Counted from the first letter of the stretch, positions 1 through 5,615 are shown. The stretch: DNA of 5,678 nucleotides from Dehalococcoidia bacterium (GCA_004376205.1 SOKG01000292.1:1-5678); one strand, 5' to 3'. A program made the numbers and translations. The notes: generated by a model not told the origin, from the sequence alone.

Positions 1-543
1 GAAGCTGAGCATCGCGGAGAGGCGAACTGCCCTGAGAAGCCGCGCTGGATCTTGCTGAAAACTGGCCTTGCTTGCCGCGCGAACCATCCCGCTGCTCAAG
101 TCGCGGTATCCGCCCAGCGGGTCGATAACTCGAACCTGAGACCAGCCACTTCTGATCTCGGCCAAGTCTATGGCGAGGGCATTAATGGTGAAATCCCGGT
201 AACCGAGGTCTTCCTCGATGCTGCCGCGCATAGCAGCGAAATCAAGATGCCAACGACCTTCAGCTTGGGGAAGGACTATCCTGGCTATTTGATTGACCTC
301 GTCCAGGGGAACCATCCTGGTGCCGAGGCACTTGGCTACCTCAGAGGCGATCAATGTGGCGTCGCCAGCAACCACAACGTCTATGTCGCTATTTGTTCGC
401 CCCATGAGCCCATCGCGGACAAAGCCGCCGACAACGTAACAACCGTTGCTGCGCTCCATAAGGAGCTCTCCCAGCTTAGCTAAGAGTGAAGCTGCCTCCT
501 CTGTGACAAAGAATTTCAGCCTCTCTTTGGTGAGCTTAGTCAT
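1..543 (-). CDS. cca: tRNA nucleotidyltransferase (CCA-adding enzyme / poly(A) polymerase family, class II), N-terminal 181 residues, cut by the left window edge
   Basis: Family role: adds or repairs the 3' CCA end of tRNAs using CTP and ATP, in the cytoplasm. Translating the minus strand from 543 gives 181 codons without a stop. It carries the class II nucleotidyltransferase head domain in order: the glycine-rich GGFVRD at residues 39-44, the metal-binding SDIDVVV at 52-58 (catalytic pair D53 and D55), RDFTINALAI at 116-125, and DPARLLRAVR at 165-174, the start of the neck that binds the nucleobase. The start is well fixed: an in-frame TGA lies directly before the ATG, and the next Met is residue 29. 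No clear Shine-Dalgarno precedes it. The C-terminal part, including any HD domain, lies outside the window, so a true CCA enzyme, an A-adding or CC-adding partner, and poly(A) polymerase cannot be separated. Family call is very secure; the precise activity is inferred. Confidence 0.93.
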   Translation of the reverse strand, partial: MTKLTKERLKFFVTEEAASLLAKLGELLMERSNGCYVVGGFVRDGLMGRTNSDIDVVVAGDATLIASEVAKCLGTRMVPLDEVNQIARIVLPQAEGRWHLDFAAMRGSIEEDLGYRDFTINALAIDLAEIRSGWSQVRVIDPLGGYRDLSSGMVRAASKASFQQDPARLLRAVRLSAMLSF

Positions 544-550
544 TCAAGAT

Positions 551-610
551 TTCTTTTTCTTAAAAGAATATGTGCTGGGGACGGGTGATAAGCTCAGCCA
601 GCGCCCAGCA
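551..610 (-). terminator. Possible weak terminator or attenuator between def and cca
   Basis: On the minus strand a 7-bp GC-rich stem, TGCTGGG (610-604) with CCCAGCA (579-573), encloses a 24-base loop. After four bases (CATA) comes the T-rich run TTCTTTT (568-562). That T-rich run can instead pair perfectly with AAAAGAA (557-551) around an AAGA loop, forming a second, AT-only hairpin just before the cca start. The large loop and interrupted T tract make this a poor intrinsic terminator. It could reduce read-through from def into cca or do nothing. The pairing is seen; the function is speculation. Confidence 0.22.
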
Positions 611-627
611 GTAAGAAGGCCAGGTTC

Positions 628-1128
628 TCAGATGTGGCCCAACTCATCCTCACCCTCTGGCTCGATCTGGTATAGATTGTCCACGCTCTCCAGGTGGTCG
701 ATGTAGACCACGCCGTTTACGTGGTCTATCTCATGCTCAAGGGCCTGGGCGAGAAGCCCATCTGCCTTTAGACGAATCTGTTTCCCATGGCGATCGCGAC
801 CCTTCACTGTGACCGATTCCGAGCGCTTTATCTCTCCCCTGTATCCAGGCAGGCTGAGGCATCCCTCCGTCACATCACGTTCTCCCCAGCTTTTCACCAC
901 CTCAGGGTTGATAAGTGTAATCACATCCTCTCCGGGCAGCTCGATGACAACAACCTGCAGCGATACTCCGACCTGGGGGGCAGCCAGCCCTGCTGCTCCT
1001 CCTATGTGGTGCATGGTCTCGATCATGTCGTCAAAAAGCTTCTGAATAGAACCATCGATCTTCCGCACCCGCTTCGCTTTCTGGTGAAGCACGCGATTGT
1101 CCATCATAGCGAGGGGCAGAATAGCCAT
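628..1128 (-). CDS. def: Peptide deformylase
   Basis: Removes the N-terminal formyl group from nascent proteins at the ribosome exit, using a bound metal ion (Fe2+ in vivo in the family). The 166-residue protein has the usual length and all three family motifs: motif 1 GGAAGLAAPQ at residues 43-52 (Q52 in the active site), motif 2 EGCLSLPG at 88-95 (C90 metal ligand), and motif 3 EHEIDH at 131-136 (H132 and H136 metal ligands, E133 catalytic base). The N-terminus MAILPLAMMDNRVLHQKA matches the family's usual start, with the ATG at 1128. The ribosome-binding site is weak (GGA seven bases upstream). An acidic tail (residues 157-162) follows the catalytic core. It lies 83 bases after priA and has its own predicted promoter. 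def is commonly next to fmt in bacteria; here the next gene is cca instead. Identification is very secure. Confidence 0.97.
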   Translation of the reverse strand: MAILPLAMMDNRVLHQKAKRVRKIDGSIQKLFDDMIETMHHIGGAAGLAAPQVGVSLQVVVIELPGEDVITLINPEVVKSWGERDVTEGCLSLPGYRGEIKRSESVTVKGRDRHGKQIRLKADGLLAQALEHEIDHVNGVVYIDHLESVDNLYQIEPEGEDELGHI

Positions 1129-1180
1129 GCCTAAATCCGTTGCGCTCAGTGTTGTATGAGAGGTCTCAACAAGCAGGGAG

Positions 1181-1209
1181 ATTATAGTCTAACGGTGGCG
1201 CGTTGTAAA
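1181..1209 (-). promoter_or_regulatory. Predicted sigma-70-type promoter for def (and perhaps cca)
   Basis: Reading the minus strand, TTTACA (1209-1204, five of six matches to TTGACA) is followed after exactly 17 bases by TATAAT (1186-1181, a perfect -10 box). Transcription would start near 1174, giving a leader of about 46 bases before the def ATG. The -35 box lies just past the priA stop codon, so the promoter sits almost wholly in the intergenic gap. This is the best promoter match in the window and suggests that def can be expressed independently of the upstream genes. Confidence 0.65.
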
Positions 1210-1211
1210 GC

Positions 1212-3644
1212 TCAGACCAAGCCTACAGGGTCGATGTCTACCGACCAGCCCCGTGGGAGTACGAGCTGGGAAAGGAGTGGCAGAGGGTTTGGGCTGCGGA
1301 CTATTATCTGCCAGCGGAACCTGTCGCGCACCCGCTGGGTAAAGGTGGGGGAGGGGCCAAACAGGGCAACATTGGGCAGCCCCTGAGAGTCCTTCTCCTG
1401 CTGGAGAAGATGGCACATCCTTTCTGCCTCTTTCTGGCAGAGGACGGCATTGGTATGAGTGTAGATGAGACGCGCCAGTCGGCTGAATGGCGGGTCGCCC
1501 TGCTGACGGCGAAACGCCATCTCCTGCTCGTAGAAGGTTAAATAGTCGTGCTTTGCCGCAGCGACCACGGCGTAGTGCTGCGGCGTATAGCTCTGGATAA
1601 TGACCTTGCCTGCAATCTTCCTCCTTCCTGCCCTTCCTGCTACCTGGGACAGGATCTGGAAAGTGCGCTCACTGGAGCGAAAGTCTGGGAGGTAAAGCCC
1701 GACATCGGCATTGATTACTCCCACAAGCCTAACCAAAGGCATATCAAGTCCTTTGGCAATCATCTGAGTGCCAATGAGGATATCTGCCTCGTGGGCCAGG
1801 AATCGGTCCATGATTTGCTCGTGGGAATGTTTTCCCCTGGTGACATCCCGGTCCCAGCGCAGTAGCTGTGCTTCGGGGAAAGCCTTTGCTACCTCCTCCT
1901 CCACCTTTTGAGTTCCGATGCCCAGGAATTTGACCCTCCTGCTCAAGCAGTTGGGGCAGACATGGGGTATTTTAGTCCTGTAGTTGCAGTGGTGGCAGAT
2001 CAAGTCGTCCGCGGCTGCGTGGTAGGTCAAGGAGACATCGCAGCGGCGGCAGCGCAGTACGAAGCCGCAATCCCGGCATTGTACAAATGTGGCTGTTCCC
2101 CTGCGATTGAGGAACAGGATTACTTGTTCCCGCGCAGCCAGGGATTCAGCGATGGATTGAGACAAGGAGCGACTGAAGATGCTCCTGTTACCCTCCTTCA
2201 ATTCACGGCGAAGGTCTACGATCTCAACCTGGGGTAGAGGGGATACTTCCCCGCCTGAGATCCTTTGGGGAAGCTGGAGCAATCGAGATTCGCCTCGCTG
2301 AGCTCGGTGATAACTGGTGACGTCGGGAGTAGCACTTCCCAGGATTACCACCGAGTTGGTGAGTTCTGACAGCTTGATGGCGACATCGCGGGCATGATAG
2401 CGGGGCGGCTGCTCCTGTTGCTTGTAGGTCCATTCATGCTCTTCGTCTATGACGATGAGCCCCAGGTCGGGCTGTGGTGCAAAAAGCGCTCCCCTTGAGC
2501 CGATGACGACATCGAAGGCGCCACCCTTAATCCGTTGCCACACATCGAATTGCTCTCCCAGAGACAACCTGCTGTGAAGCACAGCTACTCTGTTGGGAAA
2601 TCGTGCCGCGAAGCGTGCAATGGTTTGCGGAGTGAGTGCGATCTCTGGTACAAGGACGATAGCTCGCTTGCCCATTGATATAGCCTGGGCTAGTGCCCTC
2701 AGATAGATTTCCGTCTTGCCGCTGCCGGTTACGCCGTGGAGCAGGAAGACTGTGCCACCGGCTGGCTGCCCCATCGCAGCACTGACCTGAAGCCAGGTTT
2801 CCCCTTGTGCAGCGATGAGGGTGGGTGGGGATGCCGCAACGAAAGTGCGGTGAGCCAGCGGATCTCTTTGCACCCTCACCTCTTCAATGGAGACTAAACC
2901 CCGGCGGCTTAGGGCTTGCACTACTGCCGAGGAGAAACCTAACCTCTGTCTTGCCTCGGGGAGGGGTATGGGGCCAGCCTCTGTAGCCAGTAGCTTGAGC
3001 AGTTTCGCCTGCTGGGTGGCCCTCTTTCGTTCGAGACTGGGGATAATCCGCCGGGCCTGGTCAGCGGAGACCGCAAGCTTCAAGTACGTCACCAGCCGTG
3101 GGCTTACCTTAACCCGCTCTAGCTCCTGGGTCTTGGTAGCGAGCCCCTTGCGCACAAGCTGCTCAAGTACGACTTCGATTCTATCTCGACCTGCCACTTT
3201 CTTAAGCTGTCGCAACTCGACTTTACCCTTCCTCTGGAGGAAGGATAGCAGCCTCCGTTGCTGTGCCGTGAGCGAGGATATCGTAAGCTCTGAGGGGTTG
3301 GGCGTGAGCTGAAAGAAAGTGATCACCCTGCGCTCAAATCCCGGGGGCAGCATCAGGGCTGCCGCCTCAAAGTAGGAGGAGAGATAATGCTCTGCTATCC
3401 ATCGGCAGAGTTCAATCTGATGAGGTAAGAGAATGGGTTGAGGGTCGATAGCCTGGGCTATTTCCTTGGTATCCTCTACCAAGGGGTGGTCGCTAAGGGC
3501 GAGCACAATGCCTTGAACTAGCCGGGGGCCGAAGGGTACCCAGACCGCATGCCCCACGCTTAGGGGGATATTTGGTGGTATAGAATAGCTAAAGGTTCTT
3601 GGCTGCGTCAGCGGGGAGTTGACAGCGACCTCAGCGTAGTTCAT
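1212..3644 (-). CDS. priA: Primosomal protein N' (PriA), replication-restart DNA helicase
   Basis: Binds abandoned replication forks and reloads the replisome; an ATP-driven 3'-to-5' superfamily 2 helicase. The 810-residue protein has an N-terminal 3'-end DNA-binding domain (about 1-105), winged-helix-like segments (about 120-175, and a second candidate about 205-260), then the helicase: Walker A GVTGSGKTE (304-312, K310), DEEH box (400-403), GSATPD (436-441), eight cysteines for two zinc sites (523, 526, 532, 535, 550, 553, 563, 566), GTQMIAKGLDMP (625-636) and QVAGRAGR (667-674). No key residue is missing. Length is near that of Gram-positive PriA and longer than the E. coli protein. KGLDMP replaces the more usual KGHDFP. 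The start overlaps the end of rplS by 14 bases with only AAAGG abutting the ATG, suggesting translational coupling. Identification is very secure. Confidence 0.98.
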   Translation of the reverse strand: MNYAEVAVNSPLTQPRTFSYSIPPNIPLSVGHAVWVPFGPRLVQGIVLALSDHPLVEDTKEIAQAIDPQPILLPHQIELCRWIAEHYLSSYFEAAALMLPPGFERRVITFFQLTPNPSELTISSLTAQQRRLLSFLQRKGKVELRQLKKVAGRDRIEVVLEQLVRKGLATKTQELERVKVSPRLVTYLKLAVSADQARRIIPSLERKRATQQAKLLKLLATEAGPIPLPEARQRLGFSSAVVQALSRRGLVSIEEVRVQRDPLAHRTFVAASPPTLIAAQGETWLQVSAAMGQPAGGTVFLLHGVTGSGKTEIYLRALAQAISMGKRAIVLVPEIALTPQTIARFAARFPNRVAVLHSRLSLGEQFDVWQRIKGGAFDVVIGSRGALFAPQPDLGLIVIDEEHEWTYKQQEQPPRYHARDVAIKLSELTNSVVILGSATPDVTSYHRAQRGESRLLQLPQRISGGEVSPLPQVEIVDLRRELKEGNRSIFSRSLSQSIAESLAAREQVILFLNRRGTATFVQCRDCGFVLRCRRCDVSLTYHAAADDLICHHCNYRTKIPHVCPNCLSRRVKFLGIGTQKVEEEVAKAFPEAQLLRWDRDVTRGKHSHEQIMDRFLAHEADILIGTQMIAKGLDMPLVRLVGVINADVGLYLPDFRSSERTFQILSQVAGRAGRRKIAGKVIIQSYTPQHYAVVAAAKHDYLTFYEQEMAFRRQQGDPPFSRLARLIYTHTNAVLCQKEAERMCHLLQQEKDSQGLPNVALFGPSPTFTQRVRDRFRWQIIVRSPNPLPLLSQLVLPRGWSVDIDPVGLV

Positions 3645-3990
3645 CCTTTGCTCTTGATTTCACCTTGGCCTTGGCCATTTTGCTGCTGAGTTCGCGCAGA
3701 TAGTAGAGCCTTGCCCGGCGAACCCTCCCGCGTCGCAGTATCTCGACCTTTTCTAGACGGGGCGAATGGAGTGGAAAGGTACGCTCAACCCCTACCCCCT
3801 GGAATACCTTTCTGAGGGTAAAGTTGGCCCCGGTACCTCCAGACCGTACCCGAATCACCACGCCTTCGAAGGTCTGACTGCGCTCTCGCTCTCCCTCGAT
3901 AATCTTCAGCTTTACGCTGACAGTATCGCCAGGATTGATCTCGGGGATATCTTCATTTACTTTGGTTTCAACAACAGAGCTCATGTCCAT
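3631..3990 (-). CDS. rplS: 50S ribosomal protein L19
   Basis: L19 is a structural protein of the large subunit at the 30S-50S interface. From the ATG at 3990 the protein has 119 residues, normal for L19. The core has INPGDTVSVKLKI (18-30), the SQTFEGVVIRVRSGG stretch (38-52), FTLRKV (57-62) and the C-terminal signature KVEILRRGRVRRARLYYLRE (81-100), followed by a basic tail. The start at 3990 is chosen because AGGAG lies seven bases upstream and because the encoded MDMSSVVETK leads directly into the conserved fold; an in-frame ATG at 4029 would add 13 atypical residues and has no good ribosome-binding site. It follows trmD, as in many bacteria, and its last codons overlap the start of priA. 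Confidence 0.97.
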   Translation of the reverse strand: MDMSSVVETKVNEDIPEINPGDTVSVKLKIIEGERERSQTFEGVVIRVRSGGTGANFTLRKVFQGVGVERTFPLHSPRLEKVEILRRGRVRRARLYYLRELSSKMAKAKVKSRAKDELR

Positions 3991-3997
3991 TACTTCT

Positions 3998-4002
3998 CTC
4001 CT
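3998..4002 (-). promoter_or_regulatory. Ribosome-binding site that fixes the rplS start
   Basis: AGGAG on the minus strand lies seven bases before the ATG at 3990. It is the strongest Shine-Dalgarno match in the cluster, as expected for a highly expressed ribosomal protein, and it decides in favour of the 119-residue start. Its first two bases lie in the closing stem of the hairpin at 4001-4023. Confidence 0.8.
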
Positions 4003-4023
4003 CGGTGAAGCCTCAGCTTCGAG
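4001..4023 (-). promoter_or_regulatory. Hairpin in the rplS leader touching the ribosome-binding site
   Basis: On the minus strand CTCG (4023-4020) pairs with CGAG (4004-4001), and AAGC (4019-4016) pairs with GCTT (4011-4008) around the loop TGAG, leaving the bulge CAC (4007-4005). Eight base pairs therefore sit immediately before rplS, and the outer stem takes up the first two bases of AGGAG. L19 leader RNAs with an autoregulatory role are known in low-GC Gram-positive bacteria. Whether this small hairpin is related, or regulates anything, is not shown by the sequence. Confidence 0.35.
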
Positions 4024-4055
4024 CCACATTTTGATCGATGTCGGTGACTGCTTTC

Positions 4056-4796
4056 CTAACCTTTCTCTACCGACCGTGCTGATATTAACTCCCTCTCTTC
4101 TGGGGAGAGGTCGGCCTTCTCTAAAAGTTCAGGACGGCGGCTGAGCGTGCGCAGAATTGACTGCTCCCTATGCCAAGCGGCTATCTGGGCATGATTTCCT
4201 GAGAGCAACACTTGGGGCACCTCCCACCCTCGATATGTCCTGGGGCGAGTATATTGAGGGTATTCCAGGAGGCCGCTTGTGTGTGAATCATCCTTTGCTG
4301 AATCCTCGGAGCCCAAAACCCCGGGCAGTTGCCTGACCACGGCATCGACAACTACCATCGCTGCCAGCTCGCCACCTGTTAGCACGTAGTCACCGATGCT
4401 GATCTCATCGGTGGCCAGGTGTTCTCTAACCCTTTCATCGATACCCTCATAATGCCCGCAAATGAGGATTAGCCGGTCAAGGGCCGCCAGTTCGGCGGCG
4501 ATCCTCTGGTTGAAAACCCTTCCTTGGGGGGTAAGCAGGATAACTGGTGCCGAAGAACAAGCACCCTCTGCCTTTATCGCCTCTGTGGCCTCGAATAGTG
4601 GTTCCGATTTCATCACCATGCCGGTTCCTCCGCCGAAGGGGTAGTCATCGACTACCTTATGCTTGCCTGATCCCCAATCACGCAGGTTGTGAATTGTAAT
4701 GCTGATCAGGTTGCGGTCCATCGCCCGCTTGATTATGCTTTCGGCGAAGGGCCCGCTGAACATGTTGGGGAAAAGGGTCAAAATATCGATGCGCAT
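4056..4796 (-). CDS. trmD: tRNA (guanine-N1-)-methyltransferase TrmD
   Basis: Methylates N1 of G37 next to the anticodon using S-adenosylmethionine, which prevents +1 frameshifting; an essential homodimer of the knotted SPOUT family. The 246-residue protein begins MRIDILTLFPNMF and shows DDYPFGGGTGMVMK (50-63), LLTPQGRVFNQ (88-98), CGHYEGIDERV (113-123), the trefoil-knot SAM site EISIGDYVLTGGELAAM (131-147), LPGVLG (157-162), KDDSHTSGLLEYPQYTRP (168-185, which holds the catalytic Asp region) and a C-terminal helical domain. The ATG at 4796 is chosen because the family begins exactly there and GGAG lies nine bases upstream. In-frame GTG at 4811 and ATG at 4805 would add five or two residues. 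It lies 27 bases after moaB and 65 before rplS. The rpsP and rimM genes that usually precede trmD are not here. Confidence 0.97.
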   Translation of the reverse strand: MRIDILTLFPNMFSGPFAESIIKRAMDRNLISITIHNLRDWGSGKHKVVDDYPFGGGTGMVMKSEPLFEATEAIKAEGACSSAPVILLTPQGRVFNQRIAAELAALDRLILICGHYEGIDERVREHLATDEISIGDYVLTGGELAAMVVVDAVVRQLPGVLGSEDSAKDDSHTSGLLEYPQYTRPRTYRGWEVPQVLLSGNHAQIAAWHREQSILRTLSRRPELLEKADLSPEERELISARSVEKG

Positions 4797-4805
4797 CTTC
4801 CCCAT

Positions 4806-4809
4806 CTCC
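4806..4809 (-). promoter_or_regulatory. Ribosome-binding site deciding the trmD start
   Basis: GGAG on the minus strand ends nine bases before the ATG at 4796. It would be covered or wrongly spaced for the alternative starts at 4805 and 4811, so it supports the family-typical MRIDILTLF start. Confidence 0.55.
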
Positions 4810-4823
4810 ACTTACCTTGCCAT

Positions 4824-5324
4824 CTAATCTTTATCCGTCCCCGCGCACTCTGCCGCCTCACCCTTGATGACCTCGATAGCGTGAGGCAACGCTGGTAGTA
4901 TCACCGGCAGGCATTCTCGCACTGCCTTGGGGCTGCCAGGCAGGTTGATGATGAGGGTCCTATTACGTACACCGCACACTTCCCGGCTAAGCATAGCGTG
5001 GGGCGTCTTGCTAAGGCTCTTTGCTCTCATCGCCTCGGAGAATCCGGGGATGGTCTTGTCTATCACATCAAGTGTGGCCTCGGGGGTGACATCGCGTGGG
5101 CCAAGGCCAGTCCCCCCGGTGGTAATGATCATGTCCATTCCCCCTTTGTCGGCCCACTCGATCAATTTGCTTTCAATAACCTCTTTTTCATCGGGAACAA
5201 TAGCGTAGTCCACAAAACGAGCGCCGAACTGAGAGATAATCTCGCGAATAGCCTCGCCGCTCTTGTCCTCGCGCTCACCTCGTGAGCCCTTATCGCTGAT
5301 GGTGAGTATACCTAAAGTGAACAT
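4824..5324 (-). CDS. moaB: Molybdenum cofactor biosynthesis protein of the MogA/MoaB family
   Basis: The family binds molybdopterin; MogA-type members adenylylate it before molybdate insertion. The 166-residue protein is a single MoCF-binding domain of normal length. It shows the N-terminal strand GILTISDKGSRGEREDKSG (5-23), VPDE at 43-46 (D45), TTGGTGLGPRDVTPEAT at 68-84 (molybdopterin-binding loop, D78), GVRNRTLIINLPGSPKAVRE at 118-137 (LPGSP loop) and a final helix with ALPHAIEVIKG (145-155). D45 and D78 correspond by motif to the two functional aspartates of E. coli MogA. The start at 5324 is firm: an in-frame TGA lies two codons upstream, and GGGGA is eight bases upstream. No other cofactor gene is present here; it leads a translation and replication operon. 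Family assignment is secure; MoaB versus MogA, and whether it is catalytic, cannot be decided from this window. Confidence 0.93.
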   Translation of the reverse strand: MFTLGILTISDKGSRGEREDKSGEAIREIISQFGARFVDYAIVPDEKEVIESKLIEWADKGGMDMIITTGGTGLGPRDVTPEATLDVIDKTIPGFSEAMRAKSLSKTPHAMLSREVCGVRNRTLIINLPGSPKAVRECLPVILPALPHAIEVIKGEAAECAGTDKD

Positions 5325-5327
5325 GGC

Positions 5328-5432
5328 TCACATCCCCGATGGCGTTTTATCTATAGTATCACACCTAAGCCCTGTTGCAAAGAGCGCCCTGGAGGATTCT
5401 TTCAGGAATATCTCCAGCCAGCCACCTGACAT
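5328..5432 (-). CDS. Possible small ORF of 34 codons upstream of moaB, unrecognised
   Basis: On the minus strand an ATG at 5432 is preceded by AAAGG at a six-base spacing, a plausible ribosome-binding site. It opens 34 codons ending in a TGA three bases before the moaB ATG and in the same frame as moaB. The peptide begins MSGGWLEIFLKES and ends DKTPSGM. It has no signal peptide, membrane segment or motif I recognise. Translation could couple to moaB. Against it: the predicted moaB promoter and a hairpin lie inside it, an ORF this short arises easily by chance, and it could be the remnant of a decayed gene. Not a confident gene. Confidence 0.2.
   Translation of the reverse strand: MSGGWLEIFLKESSRALFATGLRCDTIDKTPSGM
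5353..5380 (-). promoter_or_regulatory. Predicted promoter of the moaB-trmD-rplS-priA operon
   Basis: On the minus strand TTGCAA (5380-5375, four of six matches to the -35 consensus) precedes TACTAT (5358-5353, four of six) with a 16-base spacer. A TG one base before the -10 box makes it an extended -10 element (TGATACTAT), which can offset the imperfect boxes. Transcription would begin near 5346 and give a leader of roughly 20 bases containing GGGGA eight bases before the moaB ATG. It is the only reasonable promoter I see immediately upstream of the cluster. Confidence 0.5.
5389..5417. repeat. Imperfect inverted repeat (hairpin) upstream of the moaB promoter
   Basis: CTGGAG (5389-5394) pairs with CTCCAG (5412-5417), and ATTC (5396-5399) with GAAT (5406-5409), closing a six-base loop TTTCAG with a small internal loop between the two stems. 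Ten base pairs in 29 bases is more than expected by chance at any one site. It lies just upstream of the predicted -35 box and has no adjacent T tract on either strand, so it does not look like an intrinsic terminator. Confidence 0.4.
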
Positions 5433-5464
5433 TTTTCGCCTTTGTTCCGAAAATAGACTTTCTT

Positions 5465-5523
5465 CCGTTCGCCCTGAGCCTGTCAAAGGGCCGTTCATGG
5501 TTCGACAAGCTCACCACGAACGG
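5465..5523. repeat. 59-base palindromic element of a dispersed (REP-like) repeat type
   Basis: The element begins CCGTTCG and ends CGAACGG. Its outer arms (5465-5487 and 5501-5523) match at 18 of 23 positions as an inverted repeat. The right part (5491-5523) alone forms another stem: CCGTTC and TGGT at 5491-5501 against ACCA and GAACGG at 5513-5523. Three of the five outer mismatches, and the one mismatch of the inner stem, become G-U pairs if the minus strand is transcribed. The core TTCGACAAGCTCACCACGAA is familiar to me as a motif scattered through many environmental bacterial genomes, often mis-annotated as peptides containing ALSLSKG. Only one copy is present in this window, so its dispersed nature is from memory, not seen here. 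Confidence 0.75.
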
Positions 5524-5601
5524 CGTCTGGTACGTCAATTTTCATCATTCGTTGCTAGGCACCCGCCCATGAGGGTTTACTGGGGCTTGAATAAACTAAG
5601 A

Positions 5602-5615
5602 CTAACCGGTGTTAG
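5602..5615. promoter_or_regulatory. Short dyad CTAAC-CGGT-GTTAG, possible operator
   Basis: A perfect five-base inverted repeat with a four-base centre lies upstream of the rightward promoter. Its centre is about 42 bases, close to four helical turns, from the centre of the dyad at 5644-5656. A five-base dyad is common by chance, so operator function is only a suggestion. Confidence 0.2.

Noticed and set aside
52..483. A 143-codon plus-strand open frame at the left edge
   Set aside because: It is antisense to the cca fragment, whose minus-strand translation carries every class II nucleotidyltransferase motif. The plus-strand protein resembles nothing.
562..590. A promoter for cca using TATTCT as the -10 box
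   Set aside because: No hexamer at 15-18 bases upstream gives an acceptable -35; the best spacing gives only two to four matches.
787..1134. Plus-strand open frame of 115 codons
   Set aside because: It lies opposite def; the minus-strand frame has all three deformylase motifs.
1908..2237. Plus-strand open frame of 109 codons
   Set aside because: It lies opposite the zinc-binding and helicase part of priA and has no independent signal.
2887..3312. Plus-strand open frame of 141 codons, rich in Ser and Arg
   Set aside because: It lies opposite the priA linker; its composition is what the complement of a Leu/Arg/Glu-rich coding frame gives.
3991..4029. A longer rplS start at 4029 adding 13 residues
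   Set aside because: It lacks a Shine-Dalgarno, adds residues not typical of L19, and would translate through the AGGAG that serves the 3990 start.
4797..4811. Longer trmD starts, GTG at 4811 and ATG at 4805
   Set aside because: The family starts at MRIDILTLF, and GGAG is placed properly only for the ATG at 4796.
5375..5572. A 65-codon plus-strand open frame containing the string PFALSLSKGRSWFDKLTTNG
   Set aside because: This is the translation of the palindromic repeat, a well-known source of spurious proteins. It has no ribosome-binding site and no family resemblance.
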